From contig CAVWVJ010000002.1 of the NCBI GenBank assembly GCA_963758505.1, positions 1 through 64,000 of the forward strand: a stretch of DNA of 64,000 nucleotides, given 5' to 3'. The stretch is from Korobacter sp963758505. GTDB taxonomy: Bacteria; Acidobacteriota; Terriglobia; Terriglobales; Acidobacteriaceae. The translations under genes were made by a program, and so were the position numbers. Shown here piece by piece: positions 8,406 to 17,685 of this stretch. Each line of letters begins with the position of its first letter. Position 1 is the first letter of the stretch. Under the pieces are notes generated by a model, which was given only the letters and a program-made list of their open reading frames with translations, was not told the DNA's origin and ran no database searches.

Positions 8406-10678
8406 TATCTGCTTACTCTGGTGTGAGTTACGGTGGGGGCGGCGTTGGAGCCTTCCACCAGCACCCTATCATCCTTACTAAAGAAGGTCAACGTAGTGCC
8501 CCGTACCGTACCGTGTTCGGCGTCCGAGATGAGGGGTGCGCCGCCGGACAAAACGAATCGTCCGTCGTCCTGGTAATAAATCAGCTGGTCTCCGCTGCCA
8601 CGACGCCCAGGTTGGGTGATGACAACATTGCCCTGGGCGATGATGCGATCCAGTTGACTCGGCGTGGGTTGGGGAGCCGTTGCGGTGCCGGATTGTTTCA
8701 AGTAGATGTCGAGGTGGTCGGCAGTAAGGACACCGTCGGCGGTGCGGGCGGTGACTCCGCCTTCGTAACGGGCGCGACGCTCGGCATCGACGTAGGTGAG
8801 CTTGCGCGCATGAACATTCACCGGCGTCACCTTGCCGTCCTTATCTTTTTGGACGAAGACGCTGGAGACCGGAGAAGCGGCTTGCGGGCTACCTTGCGCC
8901 ACCAGGCTGCGGTTATCGCGATTGAACTCGATGGTTGGCGCTTGCACGATGTTGGCGCCCTGCCAGAGTCGCGAGCCACCGGTGTAGAGCGCGATGCCGG
9001 AATCCTCGTGGGCCACCATTTTCTTTGCGGTGACGTGGATCGGATCGCTGGAGGCCAGCATGGCGCCGCTGGGTTGCGCTTTTAGATCGCTGTAGGTGGA
9101 TTTCACGTCGCCTTCAGCGACGGCTTCGCCGGTGTGGCGGTTGATGTGGATCACATTGGCGGTCATGCTCATGCCGGCTTCCGTAATGCGAGGCGAGCCG
9201 GTGAGGTGCAAGGTTTCGTCGGCGGGCGTGTAGTGTGCGATACGGGAATTGGCGGTCCGTTCGCCGCCCTTGGCGAGTTTCTCGCGATAGGTGAAGTTGC
9301 CTTCCTGCACCACGCTTTCCAGATTGCCTTCCGCGTTGTAGAAAACCTCGAGTTTGTCGCTGGTGGAGACTTTGTCATCCTGGCCCGCGGCGCGGGAAAC
9401 CACCTTCGCATCGGGCAACGCCAAGATGTGCTGGATATGGCCTCCCTGGTTGAAGTCAGCAAAGAATCTGCCCGCGTTGACCACGGTCGAGGTAACGGAT
9501 TGGCTGCCATTCGCGGGTTGATCGATCACGACATGAGCGGCGCCGCTGGTGTTTGCCTTGGAGGGAGTTTTCCCGTCGCGGACGTCGACGTCCAGAACGT
9601 CGGCAACGATCTCGGTGCGCTGCTGCTGGCTGGCCGGACCGGAGGCGGCAGGGTCCTGGATGACATGCGCGTTGTCGGCCAGGCGGATGGTGCGCGGCTG
9701 GGTATCGGGACCGAAATGAACAAAGATACGATCCGCGAAGCCGTGCATCGGGCGCTCCCCGCTGGAACGGAAGCGGGAGCCCTCGGAGAGGACTGCGAGT
9801 TGCAGATCGTTGGAGGCGCCGAATTGCAGATCGCCTTTCGCAGCCTGGACTTCGTAGCTACTGGCGCCATGGCTTGCCGCCTGCACGTGGCCATTGGCGA
9901 GAATCTGGCTGATGTTGTTATCGGGGCGGAACAGAATCGTCACGACGTCAGAGACAATCGTGCTGTCGGGCTGGGTGACCCTTACGGATTCAAGCACCGC
10001 CTCGCGCGGCTCCTTGGTCACAACTCCGTGCCGCGCGACAAGGGTACGGGGAACGGGGCCGATGGTGGTGATATGAATGTCGGAATTGAGGGTAAGGCGA
10101 TTGGTGTGCGAATCGTAGAGGACGCCGCGCGCCGTGCCATTGGCCTCGGGCACATGAAACTCGATCTGCTGGTCGGTTTGGGCAAGCCCCGTTTTCTGGT
10201 TAAAGACCAGACCGCTGGTCTTGAGATGAATAGGATTTTTTAATTCGGAGGGCGCCGCCTGATCGGGACGATTGGGACCTTGCGTGTTGGCTTCCAGATC
10301 GAAATCGACCTCTCCTTTCGCGACTACGTTTCCGGTTTTGGCGTCATATTCAAAATCGGAACCATAGATCTGGTCGAAACGGGAAGCATCGCGTCCATAG
10401 ACGATGATATTGACGTCTTCCAGCAGCGCTTTCCCCGTGTCTTTGTATTGCGTGGCCTTCTTAGCGCTGATTTTGAATAAAGTTCTGCCTCCCTCCGATT
10501 TAGAAAGCGAAAACCCTTCCGTGCTTTGCTGAATCTCGACTCCCAGTTTCTTCGCGACCATGTGCTGCATGATGCGGAACTGGTAACGGCGAACCAGGTA
10601 GAAGCCGCTGACGACGAGGAGCAGCGCCACCGCGAGCACGGCGAACCAGGTTCGAAGACGGGCAATGGAGAGGGACAT
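8405..10678 (-). CDS. lptC: LptC/LptA-like LPS transport protein, extra long
   Basis: Bitopic periplasmic protein of the LPS bridge. One N-terminal membrane anchor (residues about 10-28, WFAVLAVALLLVVSGFYLV) is followed by an LptC domain (to about 210) and then a long run of OstA/LptA-type beta-jellyroll repeats, with recurring patterns such as VHARKLTYVDAERRARYEGG and ITADHLDIYL-like strands to the C-terminus. E. coli LptC has about 190 residues and LptA about 185; this one has 757 and could supply both the anchor and the periplasmic bridge. It is the first gene of the lptC-lptB-rpoN group. No separate lptA is seen here. The family call is firm; the fusion interpretation is inferred. Confidence 0.85.
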   Translation of the reverse strand: MSLSIARLRTWFAVLAVALLLVVSGFYLVRRYQFRIMQHMVAKKLGVEIQQSTEGFSLSKSEGGRTLFKISAKKATQYKDTGKALLEDVNIIVYGRDASRFDQIYGSDFEYDAKTGNVVAKGEVDFDLEANTQGPNRPDQAAPSELKNPIHLKTSGLVFNQKTGLAQTDQQIEFHVPEANGTARGVLYDSHTNRLTLNSDIHITTIGPVPRTLVARHGVVTKEPREAVLESVRVTQPDSTIVSDVVTILFRPDNNISQILANGHVQAASHGASSYEVQAAKGDLQFGASNDLQLAVLSEGSRFRSSGERPMHGFADRIFVHFGPDTQPRTIRLADNAHVIQDPAASGPASQQQRTEIVADVLDVDVRDGKTPSKANTSGAAHVVIDQPANGSQSVTSTVVNAGRFFADFNQGGHIQHILALPDAKVVSRAAGQDDKVSTSDKLEVFYNAEGNLESVVQEGNFTYREKLAKGGERTANSRIAHYTPADETLHLTGSPRITEAGMSMTANVIHINRHTGEAVAEGDVKSTYSDLKAQPSGAMLASSDPIHVTAKKMVAHEDSGIALYTGGSRLWQGANIVQAPTIEFNRDNRSLVAQGSPQAASPVSSVFVQKDKDGKVTPVNVHARKLTYVDAERRARYEGGVTARTADGVLTADHLDIYLKQSGTATAPQPTPSQLDRIIAQGNVVITQPGRRGSGDQLIYYQDDGRFVLSGGAPLISDAEHGTVRGTTLTFFSKDDRVLVEGSNAAPTVTHTRVSR

Positions 10679-10861
10679 CTAAAGAGATATTACGCGAACG
10701 ATGGTGCTCCTCGCGCTTTTGGCCCACCTCAGGATGGAGTACCCATTTGTGGGATCACCCATCTTTCGCTGCGCTTCGAATGGCGAAGAAATTGCAAAAG
10801 TCTTATGCGAGCGGTCGCTGAAAAGCGCTTCCGATGAGCAGACACTAACGAAAGAGGCGAG

Positions 10862-12046
10862 ATGTTGGATTTTGAACTCGATTGTCCGCGGGGATACGAG
10901 GTATGGCGGCGGGGGCCCCACGATTTGTTCGAGCATGCTCCGGATGCCATCCTGATTTTCGACGATGCCCTGACCTATGTGGATGCGAACCCGCGGGCGT
11001 GCGAGGTATTGCGATGCTCACGAGAGGAGATCAAGGGCAGACACCTGGACGCGCTTTTCGTGGAAAAGGATGCGGTTTCGCGTCGCATACGCACGGCTGG
11101 CGGGGAGCCGTTACGCGAGAACCATCTGACCGTCGCGCTGCCCGAGGGGGAAGCTCTCTACGTTGAATTCGCCGTCCGGCGAAACGTGCTCCCGGGAATT
11201 CATGTTCTCTTTCTTCACGACGTGACCGATCAGCACCAGATGCAATGCGAATTGGAACACCACACACGGTTGGAGACGATCGGGAAGGTTGCTGGCGGCG
11301 TGGCGCACGATTTCAACAACATGATCACCGCGATCCTCAGCTACACCGATCTGCAGATTCAGCGAGCGCCCCAGGATGAGACGATTCGACGCTACGCGCT
11401 CGGCATCCAGGCGGCGGCGGAACGTGCGGCGGAGACGGCGCAGCAGCTATTGACATTTTGCCGCCGCCACACCACCCAGGCTTCCGAGGTGGATGTGAAC
11501 GCGGTCTTGCGAGAAGCCGTGACTTTCGTCGGGCGACTGATCGGAGAAGACATTCAGTTAGTCCTGGAACTGGATCCGGATCTTCCGAACGTGCTGGCAG
11601 ATCCCGGCCAATTGAGCCAGGTAATCGTAAACCTGGCGGTGAACGCCCGCGATGCGATGCCGAAAGGGGGAAAGCTGCTGCTGGGGACGGCGAAACGGGG
11701 GCCGGCACACGGAAGAGAGCGCAGGGCCCGTGAGTCGTGCGGGAATACTCACGTAGCAATTTTCGTGCATGACACCGGATCGGGAATCAGTGCTGAGGTA
11801 TTGCCGCACATTTTCGACCCTTTCTTCACCACAAAGCCGCAGGGGAAGGGTACCGGATTGGGACTGGCGACCGCTTACAGGATTGTGCAGCAATGCGGGG
11901 GACAGATCCTCGTGAGCAGCGAGCCCAACCGTGGTACGACATTCGAGATCGTGCTGCCAGCGTGCGGATTCCCTCTGCCCGATGGGCCCGAGATGGCAGC
12001 TATGCAAGCGGCGCCGCTGGAAGAGCACGGGCAGATCCTGGATTGA
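10862..12046 (+). CDS. PAS-domain soluble sensor histidine kinase
   Basis: Cytosolic two-component kinase of 394 residues. A PAS domain (about 20-125; DLFEHAPDAILIFDD, VDANPRACEVL) senses an unknown signal. The dimerisation/phosphoacceptor helix carries His149 in VAGGVAHDFNNMI. The ATPase domain has the N box NLAVNARDAMP, the G1 box DTGSGIS and G2 GKGTGLGLAT. No membrane segment or signal peptide. The response regulator follows 9 bp downstream, so the two form a pair, with flagellar cap genes after it. The ATG is preceded by GAAAGAGGCGAG. Confidence 0.93.
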   Translation: MLDFELDCPRGYEVWRRGPHDLFEHAPDAILIFDDALTYVDANPRACEVLRCSREEIKGRHLDALFVEKDAVSRRIRTAGGEPLRENHLTVALPEGEALYVEFAVRRNVLPGIHVLFLHDVTDQHQMQCELEHHTRLETIGKVAGGVAHDFNNMITAILSYTDLQIQRAPQDETIRRYALGIQAAAERAAETAQQLLTFCRRHTTQASEVDVNAVLREAVTFVGRLIGEDIQLVLELDPDLPNVLADPGQLSQVIVNLAVNARDAMPKGGKLLLGTAKRGPAHGRERRARESCGNTHVAIFVHDTGSGISAEVLPHIFDPFFTTKPQGKGTGLGLATAYRIVQQCGGQILVSSEPNRGTTFEIVLPACGFPLPDGPEMAAMQAAPLEEHGQILD

Positions 12047-12055
12047 GGTAGGCGA

Positions 12056-12643
12056 ATGAGAATTCTGATAGTGGAAGACGACGTGGCGCTAGCGAGGTTC
12101 ATCGGCAAGGGCCTGGAAGAGGAGCACTACGCCATCGACATTGTGCACGACGGCGAGCAAGCGCGAACAATGGCATGCGAGAGCGACTACGACCTGGTAA
12201 TTCTGGACCTCAATCTTCCGAAGCTGGATGGAATCACCGTGTTGCAGCACTTGCGAGACCGTAAACGGTTACCGGTGCTCATCCTGACTGGAAGGACAAG
12301 GCTCGAAGAGAGGATCCGCGTGCTCGATGCCGGCGCTGACGATTACGTCTTGAAGCCATTCTCTTTCGCGGAACTCTCAGCCAGGGTGCGGGCATTACTG
12401 CGGCGTGGCGGATCGGCGCAGCAACTGAAGCTGCGCGTCGGCGACCTGGAACTGGACCGCGTGCAGAGAACCGTCGCGCGCGGCGGGAAGCGCATCGATC
12501 TGACTTCGAAAGAATTCGCCCTGCTGGAATACCTGATGCGCAATGCCGGCAGGCGGGTGACGCGAACCATGATTATCGAGCATGTGTGGAACCTCAAGTT
12601 CGATACCGGCACCAACGTCGTGGACGTGTACGTGAATAACTGA
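12056..12643 (+). CDS. OmpR-family response regulator lacking its C-terminal wing
   Basis: Receiver domain (1-115) with acidic pocket VEDD, phosphoacceptor in DLVILDLNLP and Lys in DYVLKPFSF, then an OmpR/PhoB winged-helix domain. The protein ends at 195 residues in NVVDVYVNN, exactly where relatives continue with about 30 residues for the end of the recognition helix and the wing (usually LRRKVD...GVGY). The stop is TGA 12641-12643. The next 26 codons in the same frame are open (PPEDDPDSLREFLERV...) but do not resemble a wing, so this is a deletion or junction rather than a simple frameshift. Paired with the upstream kinase. DNA binding may be impaired. Confidence 0.88.
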   Translation: MRILIVEDDVALARFIGKGLEEEHYAIDIVHDGEQARTMACESDYDLVILDLNLPKLDGITVLQHLRDRKRLPVLILTGRTRLEERIRVLDAGADDYVLKPFSFAELSARVRALLRRGGSAQQLKLRVGDLELDRVQRTVARGGKRIDLTSKEFALLEYLMRNAGRRVTRTMIIEHVWNLKFDTGTNVVDVYVNN

Positions 12644-12735
12644 CCACCAGAAGACGACCCTGACTCCCTGCGGGAGTTCCTGGAACGAGTTCGCAACGCC
12701 TATCGGCTGAATCTGCGATTTTGAGGAGGAAATGC

Positions 12736-14097
12736 GTGACCGTCACGCTCAACACGACTTCGCTTTACAACGGCCAGGGCTTTGACGTGCAAAGCATGGT
12801 GAGCCAGATCATCGATTCCAAGCGCGGCCAGGAGAACCAGTGGAAGGCGCAACAGACGACGTTGCAGAACCAGACTACCGCGCTCAATCAACTCGAAACG
12901 CAGATTGCAACGTTGTACACGGATTCGAACAATCTCACCGATTTTACCGGTGTAATGGCTTCGAAGACGGCCAGTTCGTCGCAACCGGGAGTCGTGGTGG
13001 CGACCGCCACAAGTGCAGCAGCCAACGCTACCCACGTCCTCCAGGTGCAAAGCCTTGCTTCGACCGGCGCAGCCTATTCGACATCGATTGCCTCCGATGC
13101 CACGCTCGATACGGGATCCTTCACCATCAAGGTGGGAACCAACACCCAGACCCTCGACATCGGGACTACCAACAAGTCTCTCTCTGACATCGCCTCCGCC
13201 ATTAACAACCTGCAGATGGGAGTGACTGCCAGCGTGCAAAGTGACGCCTCCGGCGACCGGCTGACAATTCTAAGCGACACGCAGGGAGCTGCCGGAAGCG
13301 TCGATGTCGAAGGAGGAACCGACCAGCTCTCGTTCACCAACGTAGCCGGATCGGATGCGGTGGTAAATATCGATGGCGTTCCTTATCAGAACAGCACGAA
13401 CACAATCTCCGGAGCGATTTCCGGAGTCACGCTCAACCTGGCAAGCGCGGCGCCGAACACCGACGTTACTCTAAGCGTGTCTCCCGATGCGAGTTCGGTG
13501 GCCACCGCCTTGAATACCTTTGTCACCGACTATAACGCGATCGTCACTTCGGTCAATGCGCAGTTTACCTACAGCGCTTCCACGAACTCGGCTGGTGTGC
13601 TCTCCGGGGACAGTTCTGTGCGCCTGGTGCAGGACGCACTGCTCTCTCTCACTTCGTTTTCCATGAGCGGCAACGGCAGCATCGACTCCCTGCAATCGAT
13701 GGGAATCAGCATGAATGACGACGGCACGCTTGCCATCGACAGCAGCTCGTTGAACACGGCGCTCACCAGCAACTTCTCCGACCTTGCTAACTTCTTCCAG
13801 TCGGGCACAGGCAGCTTCGGCGAGGCCCTGAGCACCACGATGACTTCCCTTAACAATCCGATCGACGGGCCGCTGGCGCTGGACCTCAGCAGCATTCAGC
13901 AAACGAACCAGGACCTGACAAATAACATCAACGACTTCGAAGCCAATCTGGCGGTGCAGGAGCAACAACTCACAACCCAGTACAGCCAGATTAATGCTGA
14001 GTTGCAACAGTTGCCAATGTTGCAGAGCCAACTATCGCAGGAGCTGGGCAGCCTGGATCCTTACCTCAGCTCTTCCTCCGGTTCATCCTCTTCCTAG
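12736..14097 (+). CDS. fliD: Flagellar filament capping protein FliD
   Basis: Forms the cap at the growing flagellar tip and guides flagellin folding; exported outside the cell. The N-terminal FliD domain contains GFDVQSMVSQIIDSKRGQ, the middle is Ser/Thr-rich and beta-structured, and the C-terminal domain ends in a coiled-coil-like helix (EEQLTTQYSQINAELQ-type pattern, about 400-440) and a Ser-rich tail. Start is GTG 12736, six bases after a perfect GGAGG at 12725-12729; a TTG earlier in the frame overlaps that ribosome site and is rejected. 453 residues is normal. Followed after 2 bp by fliS. Confidence 0.93.
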   Translation: MTVTLNTTSLYNGQGFDVQSMVSQIIDSKRGQENQWKAQQTTLQNQTTALNQLETQIATLYTDSNNLTDFTGVMASKTASSSQPGVVVATATSAAANATHVLQVQSLASTGAAYSTSIASDATLDTGSFTIKVGTNTQTLDIGTTNKSLSDIASAINNLQMGVTASVQSDASGDRLTILSDTQGAAGSVDVEGGTDQLSFTNVAGSDAVVNIDGVPYQNSTNTISGAISGVTLNLASAAPNTDVTLSVSPDASSVATALNTFVTDYNAIVTSVNAQFTYSASTNSAGVLSGDSSVRLVQDALLSLTSFSMSGNGSIDSLQSMGISMNDDGTLAIDSSSLNTALTSNFSDLANFFQSGTGSFGEALSTTMTSLNNPIDGPLALDLSSIQQTNQDLTNNINDFEANLAVQEQQLTTQYSQINAELQQLPMLQSQLSQELGSLDPYLSSSSGSSSS

Positions 14098-14099
14098 CC

Positions 14100-14564
14100 A
14101 TGACAAACGAAGCGAACTTTGCCTACCGTGAATCGGAAGCTCTCACGACCGACCCTATCGGGCTGGTGGTGGTTCTTTACGACATGTTGCTGAAAGACCT
14201 ACACGAAGCGATTGCGGCGCTAGCAGGGGGCGACGTGGAGCGTCGCACACGGGCAATCGGCCACAGCTTGCTGGTGCTGCAGCAACTCCAGGGGACGCTG
14301 GATCGGGACAAAGGCGGCGTTGTGGCGGCCAATCTCGATCGCTTCTATAACTTCACGCGGGCGAAGCTGCTGGAGGGCCAGATCAAGGCATCCTCCGAGA
14401 TCTTCGAACACCAGGTCATCTTCGTCGCGTCCATTCGCGATGCCTGGAAGCAAGTACGAGCGGAGCAGCAGGCCGGATCGCAGACAGTGTCGTTCCCAGA
14501 AGCCTCAGCCATCCCTACTCTTTCTGCGAATACATCGGCCACTCCCGCCGAATGGAGCGCCTGA
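14100..14564 (+). CDS. fliS: Flagellar export chaperone FliS
   Basis: Cytosolic helical chaperone that keeps flagellin monomers from polymerising before export. Recognised by TDPIGLVVVLYDMLLKDL at the N-terminus and helices with DRDKGGVVAANLDRFYNFTRAKL. 154 residues, slightly longer than the usual 125-140 because of a Ser/Thr/Ala-rich C-terminal tail. Sits 2 bp after fliD and 1 bp before the next gene, so the three are surely co-transcribed. Confidence 0.92.
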   Translation: MTNEANFAYRESEALTTDPIGLVVVLYDMLLKDLHEAIAALAGGDVERRTRAIGHSLLVLQQLQGTLDRDKGGVVAANLDRFYNFTRAKLLEGQIKASSEIFEHQVIFVASIRDAWKQVRAEQQAGSQTVSFPEASAIPTLSANTSATPAEWSA

Positions 14565-14565
14565 G

Positions 14566-14913
14566 ATGGAACTCGCCGAACGTTCCATTCGGGAAGCCGT
14601 CGAGATCATTGATGATTTTCTTGCACAGACTGCCAACGGTAAATCGCAGATCGCCGGCGATACCTTCCGTGAACTCTCTCGTCGCATAGAGATTGCACGA
14701 TCAGCTCGCAATCTGCATGTCGGAAGACCCGCAGCGGATTCGGCTTTCGCCGCCGTATGCGGAGACTATCGCCAAAAGCTGGAACTTCTGAGAGTGCGTC
14801 TCGGAGAGCTCGAAATCATTTTCAAGAACGAGCGCAGCCGGCTCCTCGAAGAACACGGACGAATCGCAAGCACTCGTGCGTGGCACGACCTACTCGGCAC
14901 GACTCAGCGATAA
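14566..14913 (+). CDS. Small helical protein in fliD-fliS operon (FliT-like position)
   Basis: 115 residues, mostly alpha-helical with heptad-like Leu/Ile spacing (QKLELLRVRLGELEIIFKNE). The ATG at 14566 follows the fliS TGA by one base. Its place third after fliD and fliS is that of fliT/flgN-type secretion chaperones, and size and helicity agree, but no motif confirms this. The 3' end overlaps the convergent receiver-domain gene by 10 bp. Function is inferred from context only. Confidence 0.7.
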   Translation: MELAERSIREAVEIIDDFLAQTANGKSQIAGDTFRELSRRIEIARSARNLHVGRPAADSAFAAVCGDYRQKLELLRVRLGELEIIFKNERSRLLEEHGRIASTRAWHDLLGTTQR

Positions 14914-15776
14914 ACCTCTGCAGTGAACCTTGGCTCGACGACCCGCTGCGCCACTGGCCGATGATAGACCTCTAAGGAACGTCGAATCACTGCCAACAAA
15001 GCGGCCGAGTGATAGGGCTTCGCCAGATAAAAAATGCGGCGCAACAGATCCTCCTTGATGGGCGTTTGGTAGCCGGACGTGAGCACGATGGGCACCGTGG
15101 CCAGCCGGACGTGCAATGCGCGGGCAAGCTCTCCCCCGCTCTTTCCCGGAAGAGTCACATCGGAAAGCACCGCGCAGATCGTATTTTCCTGCCGCTCGAA
15201 AACTTCCAATGCCTCCTCCGCACTCGCCGTCTCCAGCACCCTGTATCCCGCAGCCTCGAGCACCTCGCGGGTGGCGCCGCGCACACAACCGTCATCCTCC
15301 ACCAGCAGGATGGCATCGCGATGATTTCGGCGCTTGTACCCCTGCCGGTGCACCGGAAAGCGGAAATCGAAGGTCAGTTGACCATTCCCGGCGGCCATCG
15401 AGAGAGCCACGTCGCTCGACAGCAGCTCCTGGGTGACCGTTGCAGACTCTTGGGCGAAGAAATTCTCAACCGCGAAGCCGTTCTCTGCGCCGGATCGACG
15501 AAGTTCCAGCGACAGCACCACGCAGCATTCCGCAGGGTCCCGGCGATCTTCATAATAGGCAGAAACGAAGAATGTATCGTGCGGCAAGGCGCAACTCGCC
15601 AGGCAGGCAACCGCCCGGCATACGCCCTCTTCGCCTGCCTTGCACAAAATAAAGGGCGGAAGATATTCGGGGAACTTCGCAGTGATCGCGCCTGCGGTCA
15701 GCCCTGCAAAAGCGACGGATTTCATCCTGTCGAGAAGTTCTCCTGCTCGCCTGAGTCTCGTTCCAGCTTCCATCAT
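14904..15776 (-). CDS. Receiver-domain protein with unrecognised N-terminal domain
   Basis: 290 residues. The C-terminal half (about 155-275) is a CheY-type receiver: AILLVEDDGC (acidic pocket), AVLSDVTLPGKSG (phosphoacceptor Asp) and FYLAKPYHS (Lys). The N-terminal half has conserved-looking Cys residues (LCKAGEEGVCRAVACLASCAL) and an alternating beta pattern, but I do not recognise it. ATG 15776 is chosen because GGAGG lies five bases upstream; an earlier ATG 15824 has no such site. No HTH or output domain follows the receiver. It may be a single-receiver adaptor with its own sensory part. Confidence 0.8.
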   Translation of the reverse strand: MMEAGTRLRRAGELLDRMKSVAFAGLTAGAITAKFPEYLPPFILCKAGEEGVCRAVACLASCALPHDTFFVSAYYEDRRDPAECCVVLSLELRRSGAENGFAVENFFAQESATVTQELLSSDVALSMAAGNGQLTFDFRFPVHRQGYKRRNHRDAILLVEDDGCVRGATREVLEAAGYRVLETASAEEALEVFERQENTICAVLSDVTLPGKSGGELARALHVRLATVPIVLTSGYQTPIKEDLLRRIFYLAKPYHSAALLAVIRRSLEVYHRPVAQRVVEPRFTAEVYR

Positions 15777-15971
15777 TGGGCCTCCGGTCACATAACAGTG
15801 CAAGAACAATGCCAAAGGCCGCATGCCCAGATTCGACTGCTTACCTCTCGTTTGCGCGCTTCTGGCAGGGCGAAGAACCGAATTGGTCTCCGATTTTGAA
15901 CTTCTCTCCGTTATTGGGATTCAATTCGATTCAGGTATGATCCTCCTTTCAAATCTGCTGGAGGACGCTCT

Positions 15972-17630
15972 TTGTCGAAACGCATCCCACACTTCATCTT
16001 CCCTGCCTTGCTTTGTGCCGTTCTTGCAGTGACTACTTCCGGCCTCGCTGCCGAACCCTCCGAAACCGACGGCGTCGATTTGGGAGTGGTGACCCAGATT
16101 CGACAGGAAGGATTTCATGACTCGCAGGTCATGAAAACCGCCAGCGCGATTGTCGACGGGATCGGCGAACGCCTCACCGGATCCCCCAATGCGAAGCGCG
16201 CCAGCGAATGGACGCGCGATCAATTCGCCACATGGGGACTCCAGAACGCTCACCTGGAGCCTTTTACCTTCGGCCGTGGCTGGCAGAACGAGTTCACCTC
16301 GGTACGGATGACCGCTCCGGATTACATGGAACTGATTGCCTATCCCAAAGCCTGGAGCGAGGGCACGAATGGCGTGATCAAAGCATCCGCGATCCGGGTC
16401 ATCGCCAGGCGCCCCGAAGACTTCGATAAGTACAAGGGTCAACTCACGGGAAAAATCGTAATCTTTGGCGACATGCCCGATGTGAAACCGCAAACGGAAG
16501 CGGCCATGTCGCGTTATGACGAAAAGTCACTTGCCGACATCTCCAATTTCGAAATTCCCAGTGAAAAGCCACGCTATAGTCCGGAAGAGATCAAGCAGCG
16601 CATCGCGCTTCGCAAAGCGGCCGAAAAGTTCTTCGCGAGCGAAAAGGCCGCAGCTGTCATCGATGCCAGCCACGGCGATGGAGGAACGGTATTCGTCCAG
16701 TCGGCCGGCTCTTACAAAGAAGGAGAACCGCGCGCGATCCCATCTCTGGCCATGGCGGCGGAGCACTTCGGCCGTATCGCCCGATTACTGGATCGTGGGA
16801 CGCCGGTCGAACTGGAGTTGGACATTCGCAACAAGTTCTACGATGCCGACCCGAAATCCTTTGACACTGTTGCCGAGATACCAGGCACCGACAAGAAGGA
16901 CGAACTTGTGATGGTCGGCGCCCATCTCGATTCCTGGCACGCCGGTACCGGTGCTACTGACAATGCTGCGGGATGCGCCATCACCATGGAAGCCATGCGT
17001 ATCCTTCAGGCACTCGGATTGAAACCGAGGCGAACCATCCGCATCGTTCTGTGGACGGGCGAAGAAGAAGGACTGCTCGGATCGAAAGCCTATGTCGCGG
17101 AACACTTCGGCTCGCGTCCTGAGAACACGGATCCGGCAGAGAAGGATTTGCCTTCCTACCTGCGGAAGCCAGGGACGCCTCTCACGCTCAAGCCCGACCA
17201 GAAGAAGGTGTCGGCTTATTTCAATATCGATAATGGAACCGGAAAGCTTCGCGGCATCTACTTACAGGAAAACGCCGCCGTCGCACCGATCTTCAAGCAA
17301 TGGATCGAGCCGTTCCGCGATCTTGGGGTCAACACCATTACCTACCGCAATACGGGAGGCACCGATCACCTTTCATTCGATGCTGTCGGCATTCCTGGTT
17401 TCCAATTCATCCAGGACCCCATCGAGTATGAAACCCGAACCCATCACTCCAATATGGATCTTTACGAGCGTCTGCAGCGCGACGACATGATGCAAGCCTC
17501 TGTCGTGCTCGCATCCTTCCTCTATAACGCCGCGATGCGGGACGAGATGCTTCCACGCAAACCGTTGCCGAAAGATGCCGTCCTGCCGGAGGCAAGCGCT
17601 CCCGCGCCGAAGCCTACGAAGAAAAAGTAA
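15972..17630 (+). CDS. Secreted M28-family metallopeptidase
   Basis: Exported zinc aminopeptidase/carboxypeptidase-like enzyme, 552 residues. A signal peptide (HFIFPALLCAVLAVTTSGLAA) is followed by a region with an inserted PA-like domain (about 130-280) and the M28 catalytic core: GAHLDSWHAGTGATDNAAG (His and Asp ligands), TGEEEGLLGS (Glu) and TGGTDHLSFDAVG (His). Start TTG 15972 has GGAGG-like GAGGA about 8 bases upstream. A Lys/Pro-rich tail ends the protein. Single-gene unit closed by a strong hairpin at 17644. The substrate is not evident. Confidence 0.92.
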   Translation: MSKRIPHFIFPALLCAVLAVTTSGLAAEPSETDGVDLGVVTQIRQEGFHDSQVMKTASAIVDGIGERLTGSPNAKRASEWTRDQFATWGLQNAHLEPFTFGRGWQNEFTSVRMTAPDYMELIAYPKAWSEGTNGVIKASAIRVIARRPEDFDKYKGQLTGKIVIFGDMPDVKPQTEAAMSRYDEKSLADISNFEIPSEKPRYSPEEIKQRIALRKAAEKFFASEKAAAVIDASHGDGGTVFVQSAGSYKEGEPRAIPSLAMAAEHFGRIARLLDRGTPVELELDIRNKFYDADPKSFDTVAEIPGTDKKDELVMVGAHLDSWHAGTGATDNAAGCAITMEAMRILQALGLKPRRTIRIVLWTGEEEGLLGSKAYVAEHFGSRPENTDPAEKDLPSYLRKPGTPLTLKPDQKKVSAYFNIDNGTGKLRGIYLQENAAVAPIFKQWIEPFRDLGVNTITYRNTGGTDHLSFDAVGIPGFQFIQDPIEYETRTHHSNMDLYERLQRDDMMQASVVLASFLYNAAMRDEMLPRKPLPKDAVLPEASAPAPKPTKKK

Positions 17631-17643
17631 ACGGTCACGTACG

Positions 17644-17673
17644 AAAAGGCGGACCTCAAAAGGTCCGCCTTTT
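17644..17673. terminator. Bidirectional rho-independent terminator
   Basis: AAAAGGCGGACC, loop TCAAAA, GGTCCGCCTTTT: a 12-bp perfect stem with A and T runs on either side, between the convergent M28 peptidase and the Usp gene, so it can serve both. Confidence 0.9.
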
Positions 17674-17685
17674 ATCCCACAGATA

